Shown here one piece after another: positions 8,334-17,083 of a stretch of DNA of 64,000 nt (the stretch's first letter is position 1; every line of letters begins with the position of its first letter). The stretch comes from Sphingobacterium wenxiniae (GTDB lineage: Bacteria > Bacteroidota > Bacteroidia > Sphingobacteriales > Sphingobacteriaceae), in NCBI RefSeq assembly GCF_900116225.1, contig NZ_FOZZ01000002.1, positions 310,001 to 374,000 of the forward strand. The letters run 5' to 3'. Under the pieces are notes generated by a model. The model was not told the origin of the DNA. It saw nothing but the letters and a program-made list of their open reading frames with translations, and ran no database searches. The position numbers were made by a program, and so were the translations under genes.

Positions 8334-10579
8334 TTTGTTTTTTGTTTTGGGAATCGTATCTCCATACTGGTACCCAGTCCGGGTTCGGAATGAATATGGA
8401 GATCCCCTTTTAGAAAATCAATGCGGGACTGTATATTGTGCAGACCGGCTGACTTCTGTAATTGTTTATCTTTCGGGTTAAATCCCTTTCCGTCATCTTC
8501 TACGGTTAGGGTATATTCCTGTTCTTCTTCTGCCATCTGTACGATAATCTGGGAGGCTTCGGCATGCTTGATGGCATTGTTCACCAGTTCTTGTATAATC
8601 CGATAGATGAGCAACTGTTCTTCGGAAGGCAATGGATGATGGTAATGCAAAAATTGTACATCGACCTCTAGACGTTCATTTGACATGCGTGATGCGTAGT
8701 CCTGTAAAGCTTCTTCAAGCCCGTATTTATAAAGTAGATCTGGCATCAGGTTATGGGCTACTCGACGGAGCTCATCTACGGCCATATCAACTTGTTCGAT
8801 TGATTGGGACATTTCTTGTTTTGCCGATTGGTTTACTTTCTCATGCAGGTGAGATAGTCGCATTTTGGTGCCTGAAAGCAGTCCTCCTAATCCATCGTGC
8901 AGATCACGTGCTAAACGCCCGCGTTCTTGTTCTTGTCCTTCAAGCAAGGCTGTTAATGTTGATATTTTGGAGTTTTGTTTTTCTTGCTCCATGGCTAATT
9001 GATGCAGTACCTGTTGTTGTTGCATTCGTTTAGCACGTTGTTTATATGCATATAATAGGAGCAGAAGCATGATCGCGAAAACAAGGATTAGGATAATATA
9101 ATATCCATTGATCTTTTCTTTGTAATTGAGTTCTTTCTGATAGTTAAGGATGTCTTGCGCGCGATTCTGGGTTTCCAGCCGTGATAATTTTAATTCCTGC
9201 GCTCGTTTTTCGGATTCCAACTGGGTTAGTTCGAGTTGTTTTCGTTGATTTTCTTCATGTAGCTTGAGGTTTTCAAGTTCCTGTTGCTGCTGTATGCCTA
9301 GTGAACGCATCAGGCTGAGCTGCTGTTCTTTTTTATCAGCTTCTAACTGCATGGTTTTCAGTTGCTGTTGCTGTCGTTCTTTTTCAAATTGTGATTCCAG
9401 ACGCTTGCCTAAGTCCAGTTTTTCCTGATCATAAATTACGGAAAACAGGTGCATATACTCTTTATAGTATCGAATGGCTTCTCCTAGGTTATTTTCAGCT
9501 TCGGCAATTCGGGCAAGGCTTTCGTATATGTTCATCTGGATACGAGGGTCTGAGACGGACTCCTTATTGATCTCGACCAATGCGGCTAAGAGGTAGGCTT
9601 TGGCTTGTGCAAGATCTTGTTTTTCCAAAGCCATTTCGGACATGATGCCATAGGCGGTGGCAACGTGGCTATATTGTTCCGTTTCCAGTCCTTGTTTTTT
9701 TGCCAGTTCGGCGTAGTATTGTACTTTATCTCTATAGTTTTCCGGATAGAAACGGAAATATAGATTGGCTAAGTTACTGGCTACATAAGAAAGGTTGGAA
9801 GGAATGGGCATCCGTTGTTTATTCTTATTGTAAGTATCGATTGCCTGCAAATAGTACTTTTCAGACATGGCCCTCGAATCGATCTGTTGTTGGTCGTGGA
9901 GATAGTGCTGCTCATGCAGATAGCCCATCAACATGTATGCGTCAAAGATCGCGAGAGGGTCGTTTTGCCGTATGGCCAAGTCCAAAGAGAGCTTACTGTA
10001 TTTTTCCTGTAATTCGTAGTCGTCCCAGTTGGCGTAAATGGATGTCAGTTCTTTGTAGACCGATGATTTGCGGGCAAACAGCGTAGGGGAGTTGGGTGAG
10101 CTATCATAGAGATCAATTGCACGCAGAAAACTGCGAACAGCCTCGGCTTCATTGGAATTTCGAACCTGCAACCAACCTTCGGCATACGTCACGTAGCCTT
10201 TTATCTCTTGACTCTGAGATTTTAATGTGTATTGCCTGGCATGGGCCATATTTTGCTGTGAAGCCGTGATCTCGTCATTGATACGGTTATTCATGGCTTT
10301 GATGGCATAAAGATAGGCTGCATATTGACCATCTTTTTCCTGCTGTGCCCTTAGGATATTTTCGTTGAGAATCTGGGAGGCTTTTTCCTGCTGTTGATTG
10401 AAAAATAAAGCTTGTACATATTTCCCTGCTACCCAAAAGCGTTCGGTATCCTTGGCAGATAAACGGTTATATTGCTGCTGTAGGTTATACAATACTTCTT
10501 GGGCATACGATGTTGGCAAACAAAGTGAAAACCAGAGCACACTGAGCAAGAGATATTTTATAAAACCTTTATTTTTCAT
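8330..10579 (-). CDS. NarL-type sensor histidine kinase with TPR-like sensor
   Basis: A 749-aa kinase. It has a signal peptide (residues 1-26) and a long periplasmic part of helical TPR-like repeats (about 30-385). A glutamine-rich coiled coil (about 390-485), one membrane helix (about 493-512) and a HisKA_3 dimerisation domain with phosphoacceptor His561 (ARDLHDGLGG) follow. The HATPase_c domain has the N-box Asn667/668 (QELVNNAIKHA) and the G-box DDGKGF at 695-700. It phosphorylates the response regulator encoded directly after it. This layout is common in Bacteroidota. The signal sensed is unknown; TPR sensors often bind proteins or peptides. Confidence 0.93.
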   Translation of the reverse strand: MKNKGFIKYLLLSVLWFSLCLPTSYAQEVLYNLQQQYNRLSAKDTERFWVAGKYVQALFFNQQQEKASQILNENILRAQQEKDGQYAAYLYAIKAMNNRINDEITASQQNMAHARQYTLKSQSQEIKGYVTYAEGWLQVRNSNEAEAVRSFLRAIDLYDSSPNSPTLFARKSSVYKELTSIYANWDDYELQEKYSKLSLDLAIRQNDPLAIFDAYMLMGYLHEQHYLHDQQQIDSRAMSEKYYLQAIDTYNKNKQRMPIPSNLSYVASNLANLYFRFYPENYRDKVQYYAELAKKQGLETEQYSHVATAYGIMSEMALEKQDLAQAKAYLLAALVEINKESVSDPRIQMNIYESLARIAEAENNLGEAIRYYKEYMHLFSVIYDQEKLDLGKRLESQFEKERQQQQLKTMQLEADKKEQQLSLMRSLGIQQQQELENLKLHEENQRKQLELTQLESEKRAQELKLSRLETQNRAQDILNYQKELNYKEKINGYYIILILVFAIMLLLLLYAYKQRAKRMQQQQVLHQLAMEQEKQNSKISTLTALLEGQEQERGRLARDLHDGLGGLLSGTKMRLSHLHEKVNQSAKQEMSQSIEQVDMAVDELRRVAHNLMPDLLYKYGLEEALQDYASRMSNERLEVDVQFLHYHHPLPSEEQLLIYRIIQELVNNAIKHAEASQIIVQMAEEEQEYTLTVEDDGKGFNPKDKQLQKSAGLHNIQSRIDFLKGDLHIHSEPGLGTSMEIRFPKQKTK

Positions 10580-10631
10580 GGAAACTTCTTATGTTTCAAC
10601 GTTTTGTATTGTGAAATAAAAAATACACTAT

Positions 10632-10656
10632 CCTTCGACAGGCTCAGGATGACAAA
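10632..10656. repeat. short dispersed repeat CCTTCGACAGGCTCAGGATGACA type
   Basis: The stretch tccttcgacaggctcagg followed by atgaca lies in the 169-base gap upstream of the kinase. It resembles 13018-13040 (cttcgataggctcagcct then gacat). Sequences of this kind are dispersed intergenically in many bacterial genomes. Confidence 0.45.
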
Positions 10657-10704
10657 AAACGCATATTATCCGCCAACGAGTTATGTTTCATTTTGAAAAC
10701 GAAG

Positions 10705-10730
10705 ATAGGGCTTTCGTACAAAAGCCCTAT
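10705..10730. terminator. hairpin downstream of the WG-repeat gene
   Basis: ATAGGGCTTT (10705-10714) and AAAGCCCTAT (10721-10730) form a perfect 10-bp stem with a 6-base loop, 18 bases after the stop of the WG-repeat gene on the minus strand. The sequence after the stem is only moderately T-rich, so termination is likely but not certain. Confidence 0.55.
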
Positions 10731-10748
10731 ACAATTCATTGAAATCTT

Positions 10749-12077
10749 TTACTGATAAAGCTCTACCCGTTCGCCTTTGGCATCTATCAAATAAAATTCC
10801 TCCAGATCATCATCTTCTGCTACCGTAGCGATGCCGCCTGTAAATATGCTGGCAGAGGTAAATTTGAATGGGATGACTGTATTGCCAGCTGTATCGACAT
10901 AACCATATTTCTCATCTTTATAGGCTAAAAGTAGATTGGGTTCATCTGTAAAAGTAAGCAACTCAAATCCTTTGGTGACAGGTTTGTTCTCTTTTATGCT
11001 GTAAAGGAAATACTCATCGTTCTCTACCACGATAAAGTGGGTTTTGCTTCTGTCCAAAAGAATGTCATAAGTTGCCGGAACGATGACTTTTCCTTTCTCA
11101 TTGATCAATCCATCTTTATCGCCCATGCTAAAGATGGCAATACCGTTTTCCATATAATCCAATCTGTCGTATTTTGCATCAATATAAATTGAACCATCCT
11201 TATGCATCAAGCCATATTTGGCATTGATGCTGTATAGAAACTGTTCAACATCCGGATTATAGCTCAAATAATCATACTGAAAAGGAAGAACCTCATTCCC
11301 GTTTATATCAATGACGCCATATACATCGCCTTTGGTAGCGATAGCGATGTCATCAATAGCCATGTGGATATAGGTAAATTGGGCTTCTGCAATAATGTTT
11401 CCATCTTCATCCTTTAGCCCAAGCAGCTCCGAGGATTCATCTCTGAAGATAAAGCGGTTTTCAGCGATTTGATTATCCGACTCTTCCATATAGGCGTCCA
11501 TCGTGTATTCGGTATAATTTGCGGGCAATTCGAACTGTGATGTCAAAAGTTTTTCCTTAACCACGTTATTGGCTGCAAAACCATTGCCGTTGATGTCGAT
11601 ACGGAGAGCTGCACCGTTGATGTGGCGTAGGAAATCAAATTCTCCCCAATATACATTTGGAATTTTATCCGTATACCAAATCTTGATAAATAACTCTTCA
11701 TTTGTATCCTCATCAGTACCTATCCCAATCCGTGCTAACTTACAGCTATAGCCTGCTATATCCATTGTTTCGGATGTGTTCAAGTCTATATCCGGTGCTT
11801 CTGAAATTGCTTCGTCGGAAAGGTCTATATATTCCTCGGATTCGGGGATGAGATACCAAGCTTGTCCAGCGGTGCGCTGTGCAATATAAATATTGCTTTC
11901 ATTGATGGCTGTGACACGCAGGTAATCTGGATTTGTCCAAGCTTGTAAGGCTGGCGTTGTTTCCGATTCCTCACTTGTGAAATAATGGTAATCAATGCGA
12001 AAAATATTCTGATTTTGCGCCTGTAACCCAAAAATGCAGTACAATACTGCTAAGCATGTTAAAGTTATACGTTTCAT
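10749..12077 (-). CDS. exported WG-repeat protein
   Basis: The start at 12077 gives a normal signal peptide (MKRITLTCLAVLYCIFGLQAQ); the longer frame to 12101 only adds MPQQLIKT. The mature 442-aa protein has an N-terminal beta-rich domain that I cannot assign. The C-terminal half holds several WG/KWG-type repeats: YGVIDINGNEVLPFQYDYL, YGLMHKDGSIYIDAKYDRL, DGLINEKGKVIVPATYDIL and YGYVDTAGNTVIPFKF. Such repeats form beta structures of unclear function in exported proteins. It lies upstream of the two-component pair and is separated from it by a hairpin. Confidence 0.8.
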   Translation of the reverse strand: MKRITLTCLAVLYCIFGLQAQNQNIFRIDYHYFTSEESETTPALQAWTNPDYLRVTAINESNIYIAQRTAGQAWYLIPESEEYIDLSDEAISEAPDIDLNTSETMDIAGYSCKLARIGIGTDEDTNEELFIKIWYTDKIPNVYWGEFDFLRHINGAALRIDINGNGFAANNVVKEKLLTSQFELPANYTEYTMDAYMEESDNQIAENRFIFRDESSELLGLKDEDGNIIAEAQFTYIHMAIDDIAIATKGDVYGVIDINGNEVLPFQYDYLSYNPDVEQFLYSINAKYGLMHKDGSIYIDAKYDRLDYMENGIAIFSMGDKDGLINEKGKVIVPATYDILLDRSKTHFIVVENDEYFLYSIKENKPVTKGFELLTFTDEPNLLLAYKDEKYGYVDTAGNTVIPFKFTSASIFTGGIATVAEDDDLEEFYLIDAKGERVELYQ

Positions 12078-12576
12078 TGTTTTAATCAATTGCTGAGGCA
12101 AATATCCACAAACTCATCAGCAGTTTCTATCCCCGATAACAGCTATATTTTATGGTAGGGTATTAGCTATTGAAAATATGGAAATGCTTGTTCGAAAAGC
12201 GGTTGAAAAATTGATAATATAAGACGGACTCAGCTTATGAAAAGTATAATTTTGTTTCGTATTTATTAAGTTATCGATATTTGTTCGGGTGGTCTTCGAC
12301 ATCGCTTCTACACTGCTTCGGCTTAGATAGGGCTTAGGTTCGGTAATGCTTATGGGTGTCACAGTGGTTCATGTGTCATTCTTCCGCCATAAGTCCGTCC
12401 TAAGACTCGGACTCAACACGGACTCAAGTCGGACTTACCACGGATTCATCTATAGGCAGTCTCGAATCTGTCCCGACGGAATCTCGACTCGATGTGGTAT
12501 GACAATTAAAACAAAATTTACGCCAGATATTTTTAATATAGTCACGAATATTAGTCACGCGCGCTCAGTAGTATTA

Positions 12577-12755
12577 AGAGCCTGTTTAAAATACGTCATT
12601 TCGACGAGGGACGAGGAGAACCGAACGAAGTGATCTCTGCGAAGCAAAATCTATGGATAAGCTTCTCCTCACAGCTTCAAAACGCAGATTATCACGTCGC
12701 TAACGCTCCTCATAATGACGCGTTTTGGGCTTTTGTAGAAATTAAAACAGGCTCT
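12577..12755. repeat. MITE-like element with 11-bp terminal inverted repeats
   Basis: AGAGCCTGTTT (12577-12587) is matched exactly by AAACAGGCTCT (12745-12755). The interior is itself an imperfect palindrome (cgtcatttcgacgagg on the left, cctcataatgacgcg on the right), distantly related to the palindromic elements at 1.9, 19.2 and 61.7 kb. It has no coding capacity. Flanking TTA/TAA bases could reflect a target preference, but no clear target duplication is seen. Confidence 0.65.
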
Positions 12756-12779
12756 AAGTTAAGAAATATTTATCGCATG

Positions 12780-12908
12780 TTTTGTCATCTCGTCTGAGCC
12801 GAGACACAGCGAGACAAGTTGTCGAGGATACAGCCTGTCCCGATATTCGGGAAGACATCTATTTATTCATGTAGCGTATAGATCCCTCCTAATGTCGGGA
12901 TGACAAAA
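12780..12908. repeat. palindromic element with TTTTGTCATC ends
   Basis: TTTTGTCATCTCG (12780-12792) pairs with CGGGATGACAAAA (12896-12908) with one mismatch. A smaller inner palindrome, cccgatattcggg, is present. It is non-coding and directly follows the 12577-12755 element. Confidence 0.6.
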
Positions 12909-13087
12909 TAACGCTGACTTAATACCATTGCGCGTGCACCAGCGGTTTGCTTTATTATTCTTCCAATAAACTTGAAAGAGGGGAGTGACCAAAACCCGTT
13001 CATGTGTCATCTTGAGGCTTCGATAGGCTCAGCCTGACATAGTTTATTCCATAATGCATTACAAGTTAAAAAAAGAATGTAAATCAT

Positions 13088-13118
13088 GTTGTAGCGACAG
13101 GGCAAATAATTACGTTTG
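13088..13118 (+). promoter_or_regulatory. promoter of the sigma-factor operon
   Basis: GTTG (13088-13091) and TACGTTTG (13111-13118), separated by 19 bases, closely match the Bacteroidota consensus TTTG-N19-TAnnTTTG. Transcription would start near 13125 and leave a leader of about 90 nt before the GTG start at 13214. Confidence 0.6.
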
Positions 13119-13213
13119 TACTGGAAAACGGGGCAATATGCAAAAAAGTAATTCTCTGGTCTGGTAGTAAATAATTAATTCATTAAATTGGGGTATCAGA
13201 ACAGGCGATATTA

Positions 13214-13825
13214 GTGAAGGTTATTCGACAATATCTTAAAAAAGACAAACCATACTCTCTGCGAGAGGCTTTGGCAGATTGCCTTTTGGACAAAACCGAA
13301 CGAGGGAAGGCCTTTGTTTACAAAACATATTATGGCTATGCTATGGCGGTCGTGTTACGTTATGTTCAGGCTGAAATGGAGGCAGAAGAGATTGTCAATG
13401 AAAGTTTTGTAAAAGTATTCCGAAAGTTGAATGCCTTTGAAATGCATGCTGAGGATAGTGTTCTGGAAAAAACTTTTAAATCATGGTTGGCACGTATAGC
13501 CGTAAACACATCTATTGATGTACTACGTGCAAAGAAGCCAACGGATATGTTGGAGGACACATCCGAAGCAGATTTGCAGATGCATGCGGTGATGATTACC
13601 GACAATCTGGCCGTACAGGATATCTTAAAACTATTGGACAGGATTCCTGAGGTGCAACGTTCCATATTTAATTTGTTTGAAATAGAGGGGTATTCGCATG
13701 AGGAGATCGGGCAGATGCTGGAGATTCCTGAAAGCACATCAAGGACTTACTTGACCCGTGCAAAACAAAGGTTACGAAAATTGTACATGGAGGAGTTCAG
13801 TACAATAAAAAACATACATTCTTAA
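13214..13825 (+). CDS. ECF-type sigma-70 family RNA polymerase sigma factor
   Basis: A 203-aa sigma factor. Region 2 (MEAEEIVNESFVKVFRKL) would bind the core enzyme and melt the -10 element. Region 4 (LLDRIPEVQRSIFNLFEIEG and then SHEEIGQMLEIPESTSRTYL) contains the helix-turn-helix for the -35 element. The start is GTG at 13214; the next internal Met lies far inside region 2, so the GTG is needed for a full-length protein. It is 12 bases upstream of a membrane-anchored protein that is probably its regulator, in the usual sigma/anti-sigma order. Confidence 0.93.
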   Translation: MKVIRQYLKKDKPYSLREALADCLLDKTERGKAFVYKTYYGYAMAVVLRYVQAEMEAEEIVNESFVKVFRKLNAFEMHAEDSVLEKTFKSWLARIAVNTSIDVLRAKKPTDMLEDTSEADLQMHAVMITDNLAVQDILKLLDRIPEVQRSIFNLFEIEGYSHEEIGQMLEIPESTSRTYLTRAKQRLRKLYMEEFSTIKNIHS

Positions 13826-13837
13826 GCTATATATAGC

Positions 13838-15175
13838 ATGAAAGAAAAGAATAAAAAAGAATTAATAGAGGTTATTAAGCAACAGCTACAGGCTGATCGG
13901 GAGCTTCCTTACCGGGAAGGTGCTTGGGAAAAATTCCAAGCCAAATATGCCGATAAGAAGCCTGTTAAGCGTTTGTTTCCGGTCTATTGGGGAGTGGCGG
14001 CAGCTGTATTGCTGCTTGCCTTCGGACTATTGTATATCTATAAAGGTCGACCTAGTGAAGAGTTGCTATTGCAACAGCAAAGTGCGAGTGTGGTATCTCC
14101 GAAAGAACAGCCTATGGTTGAGAAACCTGTAGGAAATACCTCTTCCGATATACCTATGGATGAGGAATTGAAAGATAAAATCGTCTTAGGTGTTTCTGTA
14201 GATAACAATGAGTATATAGTTAATAATGAAGTTAAAAAGGTGTTTTCATTACAGAAAGTAAATAATTCGAAGTTATTGGAAACTACCCCTTTTTCTATGG
14301 CTTATATACCGGAAATTTCCGCTTTAAAAGTAACTATTTCACCTATGCGATTATCTGGAGATATCGATGAAAATCCTTTGTTAGCAGAGGTTGATTTAGG
14401 TGATCAGCTTACAATGGCGCAACAGGTGAACCCTTCGTATGCACAGACTGTAGAAACTGCAGGTCAACTTAGCCCCAAACGGATGAAGATTACGGATAGG
14501 ATGGAACTTGGTGCTTTTTTAAGTCCGGGTCTTATGCAGGAAAGCTTTGATCTGGGCGGGGGATTGGTACTAGGCTACCGCCTAAGTGATAAAATGACGC
14601 TGCGTACTGGAGCTTCTTTCCATCAATATGAGGTCAATGTCTTGGCTTCAGACATCAAGGGGAAAGCCGATCAGAAGCAGATGGATATGCCAGTTGGAAC
14701 GGAGCAGCTGGCTGCTAAAGGACTCCCATATCAGGGAATGAATGTCATACTTCCTAACTTGAACGCGGTCACTGGAAAAGTACAGGCTTTGGATATTCCA
14801 TTGGAGTTAAAGTACAATATGGGCAAGCAATTTTATACGACTGCGGGTGTATCGTATGTCGCTGTGCTTTCGCAGGAACGTTATAACCATTATCGAGAGT
14901 ATAGCAATCCCATTACGTATTCCAGTGAATCTGAGAACGGACAGCCTTCCAGTCAACCGAATGAAATGGTTGAACGGGTAACCAAAAGTCAGGAGTCTAA
15001 TGTCAGTACCAATGGTTTTGGTGGATTTGTAAACTTTTCCATTGGTCGGCAGACACCGATTTCACGAAAGTTAAAACTTTCGGTAGAGCCGTATGTAAAA
15101 ATTCCAGTCGGTCAATTTAAAAGGACAGATATGAACTATACTAATGGTGGAGTCCGTATTATGACTCACTTTTAG
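13838..15175 (+). CDS. membrane-anchored probable anti-sigma partner with C-terminal beta-barrel-like domain
   Basis: A 445-aa protein. The cytoplasmic N-terminus (residues 1-47) is charged and contains REGAWEKFQAKY, a motif type seen at the start of Bacteroidota sigma-linked membrane proteins. One membrane helix follows at about 48-68 (VYWGVAAAVLLLAFGLLYIY). From about residue 215 to the end the sequence looks like an outer-membrane barrel repeat series (MELGAFLSPGLM; GGGLVLGYRLSDKMTLRTG) and ends in Phe. It is co-transcribed with the sigma factor. That the N-terminus holds the sigma factor at the inner membrane is inferred from this architecture and position. Confidence 0.75.
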   Translation: MKEKNKKELIEVIKQQLQADRELPYREGAWEKFQAKYADKKPVKRLFPVYWGVAAAVLLLAFGLLYIYKGRPSEELLLQQQSASVVSPKEQPMVEKPVGNTSSDIPMDEELKDKIVLGVSVDNNEYIVNNEVKKVFSLQKVNNSKLLETTPFSMAYIPEISALKVTISPMRLSGDIDENPLLAEVDLGDQLTMAQQVNPSYAQTVETAGQLSPKRMKITDRMELGAFLSPGLMQESFDLGGGLVLGYRLSDKMTLRTGASFHQYEVNVLASDIKGKADQKQMDMPVGTEQLAAKGLPYQGMNVILPNLNAVTGKVQALDIPLELKYNMGKQFYTTAGVSYVAVLSQERYNHYREYSNPITYSSESENGQPSSQPNEMVERVTKSQESNVSTNGFGGFVNFSIGRQTPISRKLKLSVEPYVKIPVGQFKRTDMNYTNGGVRIMTHF

Positions 15176-15783
15176 ATTTGGTCAATCCTGATCCAGCCCA
15201 TTCCGGCTGCGATAGCTCCTTGTACTCCTGGGTCACCATCTTCAAACACAAGGCATGTTGTAGGGTCTACCTGAAGATTTTTTGCAGCCAACAGAAATGG
15301 TTGTGGAGAAGGTTTTCCTTCAGGTGTATCGCCGGCACAAACCAATGTTTCAAATTTTCCGGTTAGACCGATGACATCCAACGTAATCGTTAGCGTAGAG
15401 CGCGAGCCACCCGATACCACGCCTATCCTTTTCTTACCAATATTGGCCAAAAGATGCTGATGTACGAAATCTACAGGTTTTGTATTATAAATGAACCGTT
15501 CGATGAAAATTTCTGATTTACGTTTCGAGAAGGTAAGAATGTCAAAATCTGTATGGTATCTTTTTGAAATTTCAGCAGCGACATCTACTGTTGGCCAGCC
15601 TGCTAATTCCTCGACAATCTGATCGTCTAATCTGATGTCATATTCTTCTGCTACAGCTACATAAGCAGCTTTATGAGCAAACATGTTATTGGCCAATGTG
15701 CCATCAACATCATAGAGTAATGCTTGGAAAGGCTCTGAAGCTTTTTGTAATATATCGAATTTCTGCTTTGCGCTTGTTGTCAT
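15172..15783 (-). CDS. HAD-superfamily hydrolase, beta-phosphoglucomutase-like
   Basis: A 203-aa cytoplasmic phosphatase or phosphomutase. Motif I is YDVDGTL with nucleophile Asp25 and acid/base Asp27; motif II is the GVVSGGSRSTL loop; motifs III/IV are the GKPSPQPFL lysine and the VFEDGDPGVQGAIAAGM acidic pair. A helical cap lies between motifs I and II, as in subfamily I enzymes. It is convergent with the anti-sigma-like gene and overlaps its 3' end by 4 bases. The substrate cannot be told from the sequence. Confidence 0.88.
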   Translation of the reverse strand: MTTSAKQKFDILQKASEPFQALLYDVDGTLANNMFAHKAAYVAVAEEYDIRLDDQIVEELAGWPTVDVAAEISKRYHTDFDILTFSKRKSEIFIERFIYNTKPVDFVHQHLLANIGKKRIGVVSGGSRSTLTITLDVIGLTGKFETLVCAGDTPEGKPSPQPFLLAAKNLQVDPTTCLVFEDGDPGVQGAIAAGMGWIRIDQI

Positions 15784-15794
15784 GTTCTATTTTA

Positions 15795-16994
15795 TTACCC
15801 TGCCTTATTTTCTCTACGGCGTTTTTTCTCTTTGATGATAAGTGCTAATTCACGACCTGTCTGTCCCCCCACGGAAGTGTTCTCCTGTGCTCTTCGGAAC
15901 AAATAAGGCATAACAGCTTTTACAGGCCCATAAGGCATATATTTTGCTACGTTAAAACCAGCGGCTCCCAAGTTGAAGGATAGGTTATCGGACATACCTA
16001 GTAATTGTGCAAAAAACACATGATCATTTTTTGGAGAAATACCACGTTTTATGATTTCTTCTGCGAGCAGTCGGCAGCTTTCTTCATTATGTGTCCCAGC
16101 CATAAGACCGATTCTGTTGATATGCTCCAGACAGAATAAAATACCTTGGTTGTAATCCTCATCCGAGGCTGCTTTATTCGGTTGGATAGGAGAAGGGTAG
16201 TTCTTTTCATTAGCACGCTCCCTTTCGATTTCCATATATGCACCACGCACAATTTTAGCACCTAAATAAAAGTTCTGTGTCTGTGCATAAGCAAAATCTG
16301 CTTTGAGCGAAGCTAACTTGTCGTGGCGATAGAGTTGATAGGTATTATACACGATAACTCGTTCTTTGTTGTATTTTTCCATCATATCGCGAGCAAGGTC
16401 GTCAATGGTATCCTGTATCCAGGAATGTTCAGCATCTATGAGGACTTTTATCTGTGCGTCGTGACATGCTTTGCAGATGCTGTCAGCTCTCTTGTAAACG
16501 CGGTCAAACTCTTGTTTCTCTTCGTCCGTTAAAGGCTGTTTGGCATCTATCTTTGCGAAAAGGTCAAAACGTCCTAATCCTGTAGGTTTGAATACACAGA
16601 ACGAAATCAACGGATTTTTTTGCGCATACTCTACTGTTCTCAAAATTTCGGCACAGGTTTGATCAAAACTTTCTTCGGATTCCTCACCTTCTACAGAATA
16701 ATCGAGGATAGTGGTCACATTGCCGGATCCTAATTCAGCAATAGCGTGTGCACAGCCTTCGATTGATTCTCCACCACAGAATTGCTTGTAGATGGTGTTA
16801 CGTATTATTCCTTGGATAGGTAGGCCTATATTCAGGGCAAAATTGGTTAAAGGTGTGCCAATTTTAATTAAGGAATTGCTGGCTACCATCTTGAAAAGCC
16901 AGTAAGCTTTGTCTAAAGCTTTATCACTTTTATTACGAAAAGCTATTTCAGTATTGTTGAAATCAAGCCCAATTTCGTGGTTTTGAGGCATCAT
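15795..16994 (-). CDS. proline dehydrogenase
   Basis: A 399-aa monofunctional FAD-dependent enzyme that oxidises L-proline to pyrroline-5-carboxylate. Family motifs are present: CVFKPTGLGRFDLF, LIDAEHSW, YLGAKIVRGAYMEIERERA, GTHNEESC and the C-terminal RRAQENTSVGGQTGREL. It is shorter than the bifunctional PutA enzymes because the aldehyde dehydrogenase domain is absent, which is normal for this phylum. A TACTTTTG motif at 17020-17027 on the minus strand would give a leader of about 20 nt. It is followed 11 bases later by the HAD gene, probably in the same transcript. Confidence 0.95.
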   Translation of the reverse strand: MMPQNHEIGLDFNNTEIAFRNKSDKALDKAYWLFKMVASNSLIKIGTPLTNFALNIGLPIQGIIRNTIYKQFCGGESIEGCAHAIAELGSGNVTTILDYSVEGEESEESFDQTCAEILRTVEYAQKNPLISFCVFKPTGLGRFDLFAKIDAKQPLTDEEKQEFDRVYKRADSICKACHDAQIKVLIDAEHSWIQDTIDDLARDMMEKYNKERVIVYNTYQLYRHDKLASLKADFAYAQTQNFYLGAKIVRGAYMEIERERANEKNYPSPIQPNKAASDEDYNQGILFCLEHINRIGLMAGTHNEESCRLLAEEIIKRGISPKNDHVFFAQLLGMSDNLSFNLGAAGFNVAKYMPYGPVKAVMPYLFRRAQENTSVGGQTGRELALIIKEKKRRRENKAG

Positions 16995-17019
16995 AACGTA
17001 ATTGAAAAAATTTAATGAA

Positions 17020-17027
17020 CAAAAGTA
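17020..17027 (-). promoter_or_regulatory. candidate -7 element of the proline dehydrogenase gene
   Basis: On the minus strand this reads TACTTTTG, matching TAnnTTTG, 25 bases before the start codon. A -33 TTTG is not seen, so the call is tentative. Confidence 0.4.
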
Positions 17028-17083
17028 ATTATTTATTTTGAATAGCTTTATCTTTACGGTCTACGAGGAAGAGCAAATTATTT

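Larger units (their letters stand above)
12078..13213. other. 1.1-kb gene-free, repeat-rich region
   Basis: No credible gene is present between the divergent WG-repeat gene and the sigma-factor gene. The two open frames here (12150-12362 minus, 12346-12633 plus) have no recognisable domain and lie over repeats. It contains a short array of CGGACTCAA repeats near 12410-12436, a 179-bp element with 11-bp inverted ends (12577-12755), a 129-bp palindromic element (12780-12908) and the 13-base direct repeat GTTCATGTGTCAT at 12367-12379 and 12998-13010. The sigma-factor promoter lies at its right end. Confidence 0.75.

Noticed and set aside
8632..10086. Long plus-strand frames over the kinase gene (8632-9033, 9700-10086)
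   Set aside because: They are shadows of the histidine kinase; no domain or coding pattern.
12150..12633. Two open frames (12150-12362 minus and 12346-12633 plus) in the repeat hub
   Set aside because: They run over palindromes and direct repeats, have no recognisable domain or normal composition, and overlap each other.
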